A DNA stretch of 42,705 nt from Snuella sedimenti (GCF_016428595.1 NZ_JAELVQ010000029.1:1-42705), one strand, 5' to 3'; positions 17,345 to 24,882 are shown, counted from the stretch's first letter. Numbers and translations are program-made. Notes: generated by a model from the sequence alone, not told the origin.

Positions 17345-18226
17345 GTGAGAAATTTTAAATCCCATTTCGTTTTTTCCAGAGCGCAACGAAATGGGATTTT
17401 TTTATTGGTACTTGTTATTGTTGGCTTGCAATGTCTTTGTTTTTATCTGGATTTTTCTTCTAGTTCAATGCATGAAAACGAATATAGCGTTAACTTCCAA
17501 AGCTATACCAACGAAGTTGATTCGTTACGGCATGTCAAACAGGTAGACAAGCCTAAAATATATCCCTTTAACCCTAATTTTATAACCGATTACAAAGGCA
17601 GTATTTTAGGGATGAGTAATAAAGAAATTGATAGGCTGTTGGCATTTAGAAAAGAAAATAAATGGATCAATTCGGCTAAACAATTTCAAGACGTTACGCA
17701 CATATCCGATTCGCTTCTAAATACTATGGTGCCGTTTTTTAAGTTTCCAGAATGGGCCGTCAAATCCAAACCTAAAAAAGAGGTTAATTATGAAAGCAGT
17801 AGCACAACTAAAACATATGCTCAAAAATTAGATTTGAATACAGCAACATCGCAACAGCTTCAAAAGGTAAATGGCATTGGTAAGGTACTTTCAGAACGGA
17901 TAGTGAAATACAGAAATGGCTTTATTGGAGGTTTTATAGCCGATGTGCAACTACAGGATGTTTATGGTTTAACGCCGGAAGTTATAGAGAGGATTACAAA
18001 TGAGTTTACAGTAAAAACACCAAGAAGGATTCAGAAAGTGGCTTTAAATATTGCAACCGTAGAAAATTTGGTAACAATTCAGCATATAGATTATGATTTA
18101 GCTTATCAAATTGTAGAGCAAAGACAATTAAGGGAAGGTTACGAGTCTTTGGATGAATTAACAAAAGTTAAGGGCTTTCCTATAAATAAAATCGAGATAA
18201 TTAAATTATATTTGTCGCTTGATTAA
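17345..18226 (+). CDS. Helix-hairpin-helix (ComEA-like) membrane-anchored protein
   Basis: 293-residue protein. The N-terminus KSHFVFSRAQRNGIFLL, followed by a transmembrane helix at about residues 17-36, anchors it in the inner membrane. The rest holds helix-hairpin-helix units: LDLNTATSQQLQKVNGIGKV and the next 15 residues near 160-195, a degenerate unit beginning LNIATVENLVTIQHIDYDLA near 234, and a last one with DELTKVKGFPINKIEIIKL. Such folds bind DNA non-specifically, and ComEA-type proteins act in DNA uptake, but this family has not been tested. The start is GTG at 17345; the next in-frame ATG (codon 40) would remove the conserved N-terminus and the anchor. A perfect terminator-like hairpin lies within codons 5-19, so transcripts entering from upstream may be stopped inside this gene. 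Confidence 0.8.
   Translation: MRNFKSHFVFSRAQRNGIFLLVLVIVGLQCLCFYLDFSSSSMHENEYSVNFQSYTNEVDSLRHVKQVDKPKIYPFNPNFITDYKGSILGMSNKEIDRLLAFRKENKWINSAKQFQDVTHISDSLLNTMVPFFKFPEWAVKSKPKKEVNYESSSTTKTYAQKLDLNTATSQQLQKVNGIGKVLSERIVKYRNGFIGGFIADVQLQDVYGLTPEVIERITNEFTVKTPRRIQKVALNIATVENLVTIQHIDYDLAYQIVEQRQLREGYESLDELTKVKGFPINKIEIIKLYLSLD
17357..17403 (+). terminator. Intrinsic terminator embedded in the 5' coding sequence
   Basis: AAATCCCATTTCGTT (17357-17371) and AACGAAATGGGATTT (17385-17399) are perfect 15-bp inverted repeats with a 13-base loop, ending in a T run to 17403. No other strong terminator follows the AGCS gene. It falls wholly within the first 20 codons of the helix-hairpin-helix gene. Confidence 0.7.
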
Positions 18227-18329
18227 AATAGCAAATTAATTGCTTAGGGCTTCATTGGGTAGTTAGTGGATATAATGAAGGTTCTAAGAGTAAATTAAGC
18301 TAAACTAAAACACAAATAAATTTTATTAG

Positions 18330-19496
18330 ATGCGTAGTATGTACTTCACCGAAGAGCATGAACTTTTTAGAAAGAGTCTTCAGGATTTTCTAAAAAAAGA
18401 GGTTGTTCCTTATGTTGATGCTTGGGAGAAAACAGGAATAATAGATCGGTTTATTTGGAAGAAGTTTGGAGATATGGGTTATTTTGGAATAGCTTATCCA
18501 GAAATTTATGGAGGAACTGATTTAGATTTATTTTATACGGTTATCTTTTTAGAGGAACTTCAAAAGATTAATTCGGGGGGATTTGCTGCGGCTATGTGGG
18601 CACATGCTTATTTAGCAATGACGCATCTTAACAAGGAAGGTAACGATAGTATAAAACAACGCTATTTAACACCGAGTATTGCAGGCGATAAAATAGGATG
18701 TTTGTGTGTTACCGAACCCTATGGTGGGAGTGATGTAGCAGGTATGCGAACTACGGCTGTAAAAGAAGGTAGTAATTATATAATTAATGGTTCGAAAACA
18801 TTTATTACTAATGGTGTTTACTGTGATTATATGGTTGTAGCAGCTAAAACAAATCCGGAGTTGGGAAATAAGGGTGTGAGTATATTTGTTGTAGATAAAG
18901 AAACACCCGGAGTAACGGCCACTAAACTAGACAAGTTAGGATGGAGGGCTTCCGATACGGCTGAAATAGCTTTTAACAATGTTGTGGTTCCAGAATCGAA
19001 TCTTATGGGAGAATCAGAGAAAGGTTTCCAGTATATTATGCAGCATTTTGCTCTAGAGCGTTTAATAATGGGAGTTAATGCGCATGCACGGGCCGAATAT
19101 GCCTTAGACTATGCACAGCAATATATGTCGGAACGTCAAACTTTTGGGAAAGCTATAAATCAATACCAAGCATTACGACATAAGTTTTCGGATCTCTATA
19201 GCTTTATGGAAGTTTGTAAGGAGTACAATTATTCGGTAGCTTACAAATTGGATAAAGGGATTTATGCTGTAAAAGAAGCAACTATTTCTAAATTGCAGTC
19301 AACTAAAATGGCCGATGAGGTTATTTATGAATGTCTACAGTTTTTGGGCGGTTATGGTTATATGGAGGATTATCCAATGGCTAGACTGTTAAGAGATAGT
19401 AGATTAGGGCCTATAGGAGGGGGTACTTCGGAGATACTAAGGGAGATTTTAGCTAAAATTGTTATAGATAAAAAGGAGTACAAACCAGCTACTTAA
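18330..19496 (+). CDS. Acyl-CoA dehydrogenase
   Basis: 388-residue FAD enzyme of the acyl-CoA dehydrogenase superfamily, oxidising an acyl-CoA to the 2-enoyl-CoA in fatty-acid or branched-chain amino-acid breakdown. Visible signatures: CVTEPYGGSDVAGMRTTA (substrate/FAD loop), WRASDTAEIAFNNVVVP, QTFGKAINQYQALRHKFSDL and QFLGGYGYMEDYPMARLLRD. The usual C-terminal catalytic glutamate position (EGT in medium-chain enzymes) reads GGT in IGGGTSEILRE. Instead a glutamate sits in HFALERLIMG, the position used by isovaleryl-CoA and long-chain dehydrogenases. So it is probably active with the alternative base; the substrate is not determinable. The start could be the ATG at 18330 or the one three codons later (MYFTEEHELF). 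Confidence 0.9.
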   Translation: MRSMYFTEEHELFRKSLQDFLKKEVVPYVDAWEKTGIIDRFIWKKFGDMGYFGIAYPEIYGGTDLDLFYTVIFLEELQKINSGGFAAAMWAHAYLAMTHLNKEGNDSIKQRYLTPSIAGDKIGCLCVTEPYGGSDVAGMRTTAVKEGSNYIINGSKTFITNGVYCDYMVVAAKTNPELGNKGVSIFVVDKETPGVTATKLDKLGWRASDTAEIAFNNVVVPESNLMGESEKGFQYIMQHFALERLIMGVNAHARAEYALDYAQQYMSERQTFGKAINQYQALRHKFSDLYSFMEVCKEYNYSVAYKLDKGIYAVKEATISKLQSTKMADEVIYECLQFLGGYGYMEDYPMARLLRDSRLGPIGGGTSEILREILAKIVIDKKEYKPAT

Positions 19497-19537
19497 AATA
19501 ATTTATAATTCAGAATTTAAAAATTCAAAATTATTTT

Positions 19538-19545
19538 TATATTTG
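19538..19545 (+). promoter_or_regulatory. -7 promoter box of rpsU
   Basis: TATATTTG matches TAnnTTTG exactly, 37 bases before the rpsU ATG. No clear TTG -33 box is seen in the AT-rich DNA upstream. Confidence 0.6.
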
Positions 19546-19566
19546 CAGCCTGAAATTCTAAAAGAG

Positions 19567-19573
19567 AGGAGGT
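19567..19573 (+). promoter_or_regulatory. Strong Shine-Dalgarno of rpsU
   Basis: AGGAGGT, spaced 9 bases from the ATG at 19583. It is the only near-perfect Shine-Dalgarno I noticed before a gene in this window. In Flavobacterium the anti-Shine-Dalgarno is held away by bS21 with bS18 and bS6, and rpsU is a known exception used for autoregulation. Confidence 0.8.
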
Positions 19574-19582
19574 TAAGACACT

Positions 19583-19777
19583 ATGTTAATAATACCAATT
19601 AAAGAAGGAGAAAATATAGATAGAGCGCTAAAGCGTTTTAAACGTAAGTTTGATAAAACTGGTGTGAAACGTCAGTTGCAAACGCGTAAGCAATTTACAA
19701 AGCCATCTGTTGAGCGTAGGGCACAAATCCAAAAAGCGCAATACATTCAGACATTAAGAGATGCAGAAGACATATAA
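19583..19777 (+). CDS. rpsU: Small ribosomal subunit protein bS21
   Basis: 64-residue basic protein of the 30S subunit. The family signature is MLIIPIKEGENIDRALKRFK followed by KFDKTGVKRQLQTRKQFTKPSVERR. Its place near the 3' end of 16S rRNA lets it, in Bacteroidetes, hide the anti-Shine-Dalgarno. The leader carries AGGAGGT at ideal spacing, unlike neighbouring genes, which fits the reported autoregulation in which ribosomes lacking bS21 translate rpsU better. It has its own promoter (19538) and terminator (19807). The C-terminus differs from proteobacterial S21, as usual for Bacteroidetes. Confidence 0.95.
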   Translation: MLIIPIKEGENIDRALKRFKRKFDKTGVKRQLQTRKQFTKPSVERRAQIQKAQYIQTLRDAEDI

Positions 19778-19806
19778 TATAGTCGTTTCTGTATTTTATA
19801 GAATAG

Positions 19807-19834
19807 ATTCCCGCAATTAGCGGGAATTTTTTTT
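19807..19834 (+). terminator. Intrinsic terminator of rpsU
   Basis: ATTCCCGC and GCGGGAAT form a perfect stem around AATTA, then a run of eight T (two of them in the stem). The same stem-loop sequence is used after rpoC at 34881-34901. Confidence 0.9.
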
Positions 19835-19872
19835 GTGATTAATTTAAAACTCAATAAAACTTTGTACTTTTA

Positions 19873-20034
19873 GAGACTGTTTAAAATTCGTTTTTGAAAT
19901 TTGTTATAGGTCATTTTTTTTGCCAATTAAGGCTTTAAAACCGGAGTTTAGCAGCGCTAAATGAGGATTTTCATAACGAAAAGTGGTGAAAAAAGGGGCA
20001 TAACAAAACCAAAAGGTGGAATTTAAACAGTCTC
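19873..20034. mobile_element. MITE-like element with terminal inverted repeats
   Basis: 162 bp with no coding capacity. The left end GAGACTGTTTAAAATTC matches the inverted right end (GAATTTAAACAGTCTC) apart from a one-base indel. Both sides are flanked by TTA (19870-19872 and 20035-20037), a likely 3-bp target duplication as made by some IS5-group transposases. Inside is a palindrome TTTAGCAGCGCTAAA (19947-19961). It was probably moved by a full-length relative elsewhere in the genome. The transposase family is inference. Confidence 0.75.
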
Positions 20035-20081
20035 TTAATGTTATTCCAAATTTAGTAATTTGTCTATCTAATTAATATAGT

Positions 20082-20978
20082 ATGTCTTTTAAGTCTTTTA
20101 CAGATTATTTGTTACTTGAAAAAAACTACTCAACTTTAACTGTAAAAGCGTATCTAAATGACTTGGAAGATTTTGCCGAATTCGTTTTTAATGAATACGA
20201 AATGAAGGAGGTGCAACATGTTAATTATTCTCAAATAAGAACTTGGATCGTGTCATTGGTTGAAAGCTGTCTTTCAAATAGAAGTATTAACAGAAAGGTG
20301 TCTGCTCTTAATACATATTATAAGTTCCTTTTAAAAACAGACACTATTAAGTTGAACCCTTTGTCAAAGCACAAGGCTTTAAAAACAAGTAAAAAGGTGC
20401 AGGTGCCTTTTTCAGAATCAGAGATAACGACCGTTTTAGATGGTTTTGTAGATGAAGATGATTTTGAAAGCATGCGTAATAAATTAATTGTAGAATTATT
20501 TTATTCCACCGGAATCCGTCGTATTGAATTAATACAGTTACAATTAACTAATATCGATTTAGACAATAAATCGTTAAAGGTTTTGGGAAAGAGAAATAAA
20601 GAGCGTATTGTACCGTTATTAGAAACAGTTCAGCAAACGATCCGTAAATATTTAAAATTGAGACAAGGATTGAATTCTATTTTGGATGCCGACTATTTGT
20701 TTGTTACAAAAAAGGGCGTAAAAATATATGAAACACTTGTGTACAGAATAATAAATGATTATTTTAGTAAAGCATCTTCAAAGGTGAAAAAGAGTCCACA
20801 TATATTAAGGCACTCTTTTGCAACACATTTGCTTAATCAAGGTGCCGATTTAAATGCAGTTAAAGAGCTTTTAGGGCATGCAAGTTTAGCAGCAACACAA
20901 GTATATACGCACAATAGTATTGCTGAGCTCAAAAAAGTATATGTAAACTCGCATCCAAGGAGTAAAAAAAGAGAGTAA
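20082..20978 (+). CDS. xerC: Tyrosine recombinase XerC/XerD
   Basis: 298-residue cytoplasmic recombinase that should act at dif to resolve chromosome dimers. An N-terminal SAM-like core-binding domain covers about 1-90 (SFTDYLLLEKNYSTLTVKAY). The catalytic domain has all active-site residues: R146 (TGIRRIEL), K170 (LGKRNKERIVPL), H240 and R243 (HILRHSFATHLL), H266 (LGHASLAATQVYTH) and nucleophile Y275. Length and spacing match XerC/XerD rather than phage integrases. Whether this is the XerC or the XerD paralogue cannot be told without the second gene. The MITE upstream lies within 50 bases of the start and may have displaced the original promoter. The gene is followed by hpf. Confidence 0.92.
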   Translation: MSFKSFTDYLLLEKNYSTLTVKAYLNDLEDFAEFVFNEYEMKEVQHVNYSQIRTWIVSLVESCLSNRSINRKVSALNTYYKFLLKTDTIKLNPLSKHKALKTSKKVQVPFSESEITTVLDGFVDEDDFESMRNKLIVELFYSTGIRRIELIQLQLTNIDLDNKSLKVLGKRNKERIVPLLETVQQTIRKYLKLRQGLNSILDADYLFVTKKGVKIYETLVYRIINDYFSKASSKVKKSPHILRHSFATHLLNQGADLNAVKELLGHASLAATQVYTHNSIAELKKVYVNSHPRSKKRE

Positions 20979-21101
20979 ATTGCCTCATGGTATGCTCACA
21001 AGTCATTAGTATAGAAGAAGTATTTTGATTTAGAGGCAAACGTGATGCATTTGAATTTCTATTAACGAGTAGAAAATTTTGTCTAACCAAAAAACAAGAG
21101 T

Positions 21102-21404
21102 ATGAAAGTAAACATGCAATCAGTTAATTTTAATGCAGATCAAAAGCTGATAGATTTTATTCAAAAACGTATGGATAAGTTGGATTTATTTTATGATAAA
21201 GTCATCAAATCAGACGTTTACTTAAAAGTTGAAAATACAAGCGATAAAGAGAATAAAATTTTTGAGGCAAGAGTAAGTGTGCCTGGTGATAGTTTTGTGG
21301 TAAAAAAACAATGTAAAACCTTTGAAGAAGGGGCAGATATAGCAGCAGCATCTCTAGAAAGGCAGCTAAAAAAGCGAAAAGAGAAATTAAGAGCGCATTT
21401 ATAG
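21102..21404 (+). CDS. hpf: Ribosome hibernation-promoting factor, short form
   Basis: 100-residue HPF/YfiA family protein that binds the 30S decoding centre and helps silence ribosomes in starvation. The N-terminus MKVNMQSVNFNADQKLIDFI and the middle segment KIFEARVSVPGDSFVVKKQC fit the single-domain beta-alpha-beta-beta-beta-alpha fold; the basic tail ERQLKKRKEKLRAHL is typical. There is no long-HPF dimerisation domain, so 100S formation would need another factor. It follows the recombinase gene by 123 bases; a hairpin overlapping the tRNA promoter ends the transcript. Confidence 0.93.
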   Translation: MKVNMQSVNFNADQKLIDFIQKRMDKLDLFYDKVIKSDVYLKVENTSDKENKIFEARVSVPGDSFVVKKQCKTFEEGADIAAASLERQLKKRKEKLRAHL

Positions 21405-21423
21405 TAAAAAATTCTAAAAAATG

Positions 21424-21454
21424 TTTTGAATAAAAAAATAAATATATACATTTG
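21424..21454 (+). promoter_or_regulatory. Promoter of the tRNA-tuf operon
   Basis: TTG at 21426-21428 (within TTTTG), an 18-base spacer and TACATTTG at 21447-21454 give a good match to the Bacteroidetes promoter. The predicted transcript start lies near 21460, inside the adjoining terminator hairpin and 45 bases before the first tRNA. Confidence 0.7.
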
Positions 21455-21455
21455 C

Positions 21456-21484
21456 AGTCCGTTAGAAATAGCGGGCTTTTTTTA
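21456..21484 (+). terminator. Short intrinsic terminator after hpf
   Basis: AGTCCG (21456-21461) pairs with CGGGCT (21472-21477) including one G-U pair, then a T run to 21483. It begins 2 bases after the tRNA promoter -7 box, so terminator and promoter are interlocked. Confidence 0.6.
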
Positions 21485-21505
21485 TGTGGAAAAAAGCAAA
21501 GAAAA

Positions 21506-21579
21506 GCCGATATAGCTCAGCTGGCTAGAGCAGCTGATTTGTAATCAGCAGGTCGTGGGTTCGAGTCCCTCTATCGGCT
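21506..21579 (+). tRNA. tRNA-Thr (anticodon UGU)
   Basis: 74-base cloverleaf. The acceptor stem is GCCGATA/TATCGGC with discriminator T. The anticodon stem is GCTGA/TCAGC with loop TTTGTAA, anticodon TGT. The T-arm carries GTTCGAGTC. The 3' CCA is not encoded. First gene of the tRNA-tuf operon. Confidence 0.96.
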
Positions 21580-21719
21580 CTTGAAATTTTGAAAAAGTAA
21601 GTGTGATAACAATTTATTTGAAGTTAAAAATAACTTTAAAATTAGTGTAGTTTTAATAGCATTTCTTTTTCTTTTTTATAAATACGTTCTTTAAAGAATT
21701 GAAAAACAAAAGTTAATTT

Positions 21720-21801
<82 letters not shown>

Positions 21802-21844
21802 CTTTTTAAATTTTGAATTCGTAATTTTGAATTCAAAATGATTT

Positions 21845-21917
21845 GCGGGAGTAGCTCAGTTGGTAGAGCGTCAGCCTTCCAAGCTGAATGTCGCCGGTTC
21901 GAACCCGGTCTCCCGCT
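21845..21917 (+). tRNA. tRNA-Gly (anticodon UCC)
   Basis: 73 bases. The acceptor stem is GCGGGAG/CTCCCGC. The anticodon stem is TCAGC/GCTGA with loop CTTCCAA, anticodon TCC. CCA is not encoded. A degraded copy of its 3' end follows at about 22024. Confidence 0.96.
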
Positions 21918-21977
21918 CTAAAAAGTTCATTGATTGAAACAGGTTTATTAAAAGTATCCTTGTTTATTAAAAATGAT

Positions 21978-22033
21978 AGGAGTAGGGTGAGAAGTTTATG
22001 CTGAGCTTAGTCGAAGTAAAACTGGTATCCCGC
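21978..22033 (+). pseudogene. Possible tRNA-Gly remnant
   Basis: GGTATCCCGCTCTAAAAA at 22024-22041 repeats the 3' end and flank of tRNA-Gly (21907-21924) with one difference, and GGAGTAG at about 21979 matches its 5' part. The sequence between is diverged and includes CTGAGCTTAGTCGAAGT, similar to a dispersed palindrome motif often seen in flavobacteria. It cannot fold as a tRNA. Confidence 0.35.
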
Positions 22034-22104
22034 TCTAAAAATTTACGAGCTATGAGTTGCGATTTGCGAAGTCGTAAATCAAAATCGGCAATCGTAAATG
22101 AAAA

Positions 22105-22176
22105 GCCGGTGTAGCTCAGGGGTAGAGCGTTTCCTTGGTAAGGAAGAGGTCACGGGTTCAATTCCCGTCATTGGCT
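22105..22176 (+). tRNA. tRNA-Thr (anticodon GGU)
   Basis: 72 bases. The acceptor stem is GCCGGTG/CATTGGC with two G-U pairs. The anticodon loop is TTGGTAA, anticodon GGT. The T-arm carries GTTCAATTC. Last tRNA before tuf, 63 bases upstream of its ATG. Confidence 0.95.
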
Positions 22177-22239
22177 CTATTAAAGAAAATAGAATACACT
22201 AATATTATTATATAACTAAGATTAAATTATTTTAAAAAC

Positions 22240-23427
22240 ATGGCAAAGGCAACTTTCGATCGTTCAAAACCACACTTAAATATTGGTACAATTGGACACG
22301 TAGATCACGGTAAAACAACTTTAACTGCTGCTATTACTAAAGTATTAGCTGATGCAGGTTTATCAGAAGCGAGAGATTTTGATCAAATTGATAACGCTCC
22401 AGAAGAAAAAGAAAGAGGTATTACAATTAATACATCTCACGTAGAATATCAAACACAGAACCGTCACTATGCTCACGTTGACTGTCCAGGTCACGCGGAT
22501 TACGTAAAGAACATGGTAACTGGTGCAGCTCAAATGGATGGAGCAATCTTAGTAGTTGCTGCTACTGATGGTCCTATGCCACAAACTCGTGAGCACATCT
22601 TATTAGGTCGTCAAGTAGGTATTCCTCGTATCGTTGTTTTCTTAAACAAAGTAGATATGGTTGATGATGAAGAGCTTTTAGAGTTAGTAGATATGGAAGT
22701 TAGAGATTTATTAAACTTCTATGAGTACGATGGTGACAATGGTCCTGTAATTTCTGGTTCTGCTTTAGGTGCACTTAACGGTGAACAAAAATGGGTGGAT
22801 ACTGTAATGGAATTAATGGATGCATGTGATAGCTGGATTGAAGAGCCTGTTCGTGATATGGATAAGCCTTTCTTAATGCCAATCGAAGATGTATTCTCTA
22901 TTACTGGTCGTGGTACTGTTGCAACTGGTAGAATTGAAACTGGTGTTGCTAACACTGGAGATCCTGTAGAAATTATTGGTATGGGAGCTGAGAAATTAAC
23001 ATCTACTATTACTGGTATCGAAATGTTCCGTCAAATATTAGATAGAGGTGAAGCTGGTGATAATGCTGGTATCTTATTAAGAGGTATTGAGAAAACTCAA
23101 ATCTCAAGAGGTATGGTAATTACTAAGCCAGGTTCTGTAACACCACACAAAAACTTCAAAGCTGAGGTTTATATCTTGAAAAAAGAAGAAGGTGGTCGTC
23201 ACACGCCTTTCCATAACAACTACCGTCCACAGTTCTACGTACGTACAACTGACGTAACAGGAAACATTTCGCTTCCTGATGGTGTTGAAATGGTTATGCC
23301 TGGTGATAACTTAACAATTACTGTAGACTTAATCCAGCCAATCGCAATGAATGTTGGTTTACGTTTCGCGATCCGTGAGGGTGGTAGAACAGTAGGAGCA
23401 GGTCAGGTAACTGAAATTTTAGACTAA
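22240..23427 (+). CDS. tuf: Translation elongation factor EF-Tu
   Basis: 395-residue GTPase that brings aminoacyl-tRNA to the ribosome. The G1 loop GHVDHGKTT is at 19-27, followed by [12 protein letters not shown] (G3), NKVDMVDD (G4) and the two beta-barrel domains through to the C-terminal [20 protein letters not shown]. Codon use is strongly biased and more GC-rich at third positions than in its neighbours, as expected of a very highly expressed gene. It follows four tRNA genes in the same order as thrU-tyrU-glyT-thrT-tufB in E. coli and is probably cotranscribed with them; no separate TAnnTTTG promoter is evident in the 63 bases before it. A terminator follows. Confidence 0.98.
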   Translation: MAKATFDRSKPHLNIGTIGHVDHGKTTLTAAITKVLADAGLSEARDFDQIDNAPEEKERGITINTSHVEYQTQNRHYAHVDCPGHADYVKNMVTGAAQMDGAILVVAATDGPMPQTREHILLGRQVGIPRIVVFLNKVDMVDDEELLELVDMEVRDLLNFYEYDGDNGPVISGSALGALNGEQKWVDTVMELMDACDSWIEEPVRDMDKPFLMPIEDVFSITGRGTVATGRIETGVANTGDPVEIIGMGAEKLTSTITGIEMFRQILDRGEAGDNAGILLRGIEKTQISRGMVITKPGSVTPHKNFKAEVYILKKEEGGRHTPFHNNYRPQFYVRTTDVTGNISLPDGVEMVMPGDNLTITVDLIQPIAMNVGLRFAIREGGRTVGAGQVTEILD

Positions 23428-23449
23428 ATTAAGTTTAATGATATAGCTT

Positions 23450-23478
23450 AAGGTATCCCGTTTATCGGGATGCCTTTT
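23450..23478 (+). terminator. Intrinsic terminator after tuf
   Basis: AAGGTATCCCG pairs with CGGGATGCCTT (one G-U pair) around TTTAT, followed by T. It lies between tuf and tRNA-Trp. Confidence 0.8.
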
Positions 23479-23489
23479 GACTTATATTT

Positions 23490-23562
23490 ACGGGTTTAGC
23501 TCAGTTGGTAGAGCACTGGTCTCCAAAACCAGGTGTCGTGAGTTCGAGTCTCGCAACCCGTG
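23490..23562 (+). tRNA. tRNA-Trp (anticodon CCA)
   Basis: 73 bases. The acceptor stem is ACGGGTT/AACCCGT with discriminator G. The anticodon stem is CTGGT/ACCAG with loop CTCCAAA, anticodon CCA. It lies just 19 bases before secE and is likely processed from the same transcript. Confidence 0.96.
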
Positions 23563-23581
23563 CAAATTAAGAACAAAAAGA

Positions 23582-23776
23582 ATGGCAGGAATTGTAAATT
23601 ATATAAAAGAATCTTTTGGAGAGCTAAAGAACAATGTTACTTGGCCTACATTGGCAGAAGGACAAAGCTTAACTGTTTTAGTTGCTGTTTTTTCAATTAT
23701 ATTTTCTCTTGCTATATGGGGTGTCGATTCTGTCTTCAGCAAAGTCATAGCATTTTACTTTGAGTGGATTAACTAA
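23582..23776 (+). CDS. secE: Preprotein translocase subunit SecE
   Basis: 64-residue single-span SecE, the essential clamp around SecY in the inner-membrane translocon. The amphipathic part VNYIKESFGELKNNVTWPT is followed by one transmembrane helix at about 30-52 (LTVLVAVFSIIFSLAIWGV). This short, one-TM form is normal for Bacteroidetes. The start is the ATG at 23582 (MAGIVNY). The frame is also open back through tRNA-Trp to 23477, but that part is the tRNA read as protein. It lies directly before nusG, the usual arrangement. Confidence 0.95.
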   Translation: MAGIVNYIKESFGELKNNVTWPTLAEGQSLTVLVAVFSIIFSLAIWGVDSVFSKVIAFYFEWIN

Positions 23777-23794
23777 CAGTTAAAAAAGGGTTTT

Positions 23795-24349
23795 ATGTCT
23801 GAGGAAAGTGGAAAAAAATGGTATGTTGTTCGAGCTGTAAGTGGTCAAGAACATAAAATTAAGACATATATAGAGAATGAAATTGCTCGTTTAGGTCTTC
23901 AAGATTATGTAGATCAAGTATTGGTTCCAACAGAGAAAGTGATTCAAATTCGCAATGGCAAGAAAATAAGCAAAGAGAAAGTTTATTTTCCTGGCTATAT
24001 TATGATTCAAGCCAATTTAACTGGTGAAGTACCTCATATTATCCGTTCTGTAACGAACGTAATAGGTTTCTTAGGAGAGACTAAAGGGGGAGATCCGGTG
24101 CCGTTAAGACAGTCTGAAGTTAACAGAATGTTGGGTAAAGTAGATGAGTTGTCCGTAGAAGAAACTACAAACGTGGCAATACCATTTACTAAAGGAGAAA
24201 CAGTTAAAGTTATTGATGGGCCATTTAATGGGTTCGATGGTACTATTGAAAATATAAATGAAGAAAAGCGTAAGCTTGAAGTAATGGTGAAGATTTTTGG
24301 AAGAAAAACACCATTGGAATTAAGTTATATGCAGGTTGAAAAAGTATAA
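23795..24349 (+). CDS. nusG: Transcription termination/antitermination protein NusG
   Basis: 184-residue elongation factor that rides on RNA polymerase. The NGN domain covers about 8-115 (KWYVVRAVSGQEHKIKTYIE, YFPGYIMIQANLTGEVPHII) and a KOW domain the last 55 residues (GETVKVIDGPFNGFDGTIE). Length and domain order are standard. The gene starts 18 bases after the secE stop and is followed by rplK, in the deeply conserved secE-nusG-L11 order. Confidence 0.97.
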   Translation: MSEESGKKWYVVRAVSGQEHKIKTYIENEIARLGLQDYVDQVLVPTEKVIQIRNGKKISKEKVYFPGYIMIQANLTGEVPHIIRSVTNVIGFLGETKGGDPVPLRQSEVNRMLGKVDELSVEETTNVAIPFTKGETVKVIDGPFNGFDGTIENINEEKRKLEVMVKIFGRKTPLELSYMQVEKV

Positions 24350-24424
24350 TAATTGTTACACTATATAAATGATGCGTTTTAAAGCTTCCAAAAAAATAAA
24401 GCGTGTCAAACTAAATTATTAAAA

Positions 24425-24862
24425 ATGGCAAAAGAATTAGGTAAAGTAGTTAAGTTACAAGTTCGGGGAGGTGCAGCGAATCCGTCGCCACCGGTTGGAC
24501 CCGCTTTAGGTGCTGCTGGAGTTAACATTATGGAGTTTTGTAAGCAATTTAATGCTAGAACTCAAGATAAAGCTGGTAAAGTATTACCAGTGGTTATCTC
24601 TGTTTACAAAGACAAGTCATTTGACTTTGTAATTAAGACTCCTCCAGCTGCAGTACAATTATTAGAAGCGGCCAAGTTGAAGAAAGGTTCAGGAGAACCA
24701 AACCGAAAAAAAGTAGCTAAAGTTTCATGGGATCAGATCAAAACTATAGCAGAAGATAAAATGCAAGATTTAAATGCGTTTACTATCGAATCTGCTATGA
24801 AGATGGTAGCTGGTACTGCAAGGTCTATGGGTATAACCGTGACTGGAAACGCACCAAATTAA
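24425..24862 (+). CDS. rplK: Large ribosomal subunit protein uL11
   Basis: 145 residues, full length. It contains [19 protein letters not shown] and the C-terminal RNA-binding domain ([19 protein letters not shown]). It forms the GTPase-associated centre on 23S rRNA together with the uL10-bL12 stalk and is needed for RelA-type stringent signalling. It lies 75 bases after nusG and 20 bases before rplA; the pair is translated from one message, as in most bacteria. No clear promoter box is visible in the gap. Confidence 0.97.
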   Translation: MAKELGKVVKLQVRGGAANPSPPVGPALGAAGVNIMEFCKQFNARTQDKAGKVLPVVISVYKDKSFDFVIKTPPAAVQLLEAAKLKKGSGEPNRKKVAKVSWDQIKTIAEDKMQDLNAFTIESAMKMVAGTARSMGITVTGNAPN

Positions 24863-24882
24863 TCTATTAAAGACATTAAAGA

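Noticed and set aside
20082-20978. Integrase of a genomic island
   Set aside because: Length, N-terminal domain and housekeeping neighbours fit chromosomal XerC/XerD; no attachment-site duplication or cargo genes are present.
23477-23581. Open frame upstream of secE in the same reading frame
   Set aside because: It is tRNA-Trp read as protein; secE starts at the ATG at 23582.
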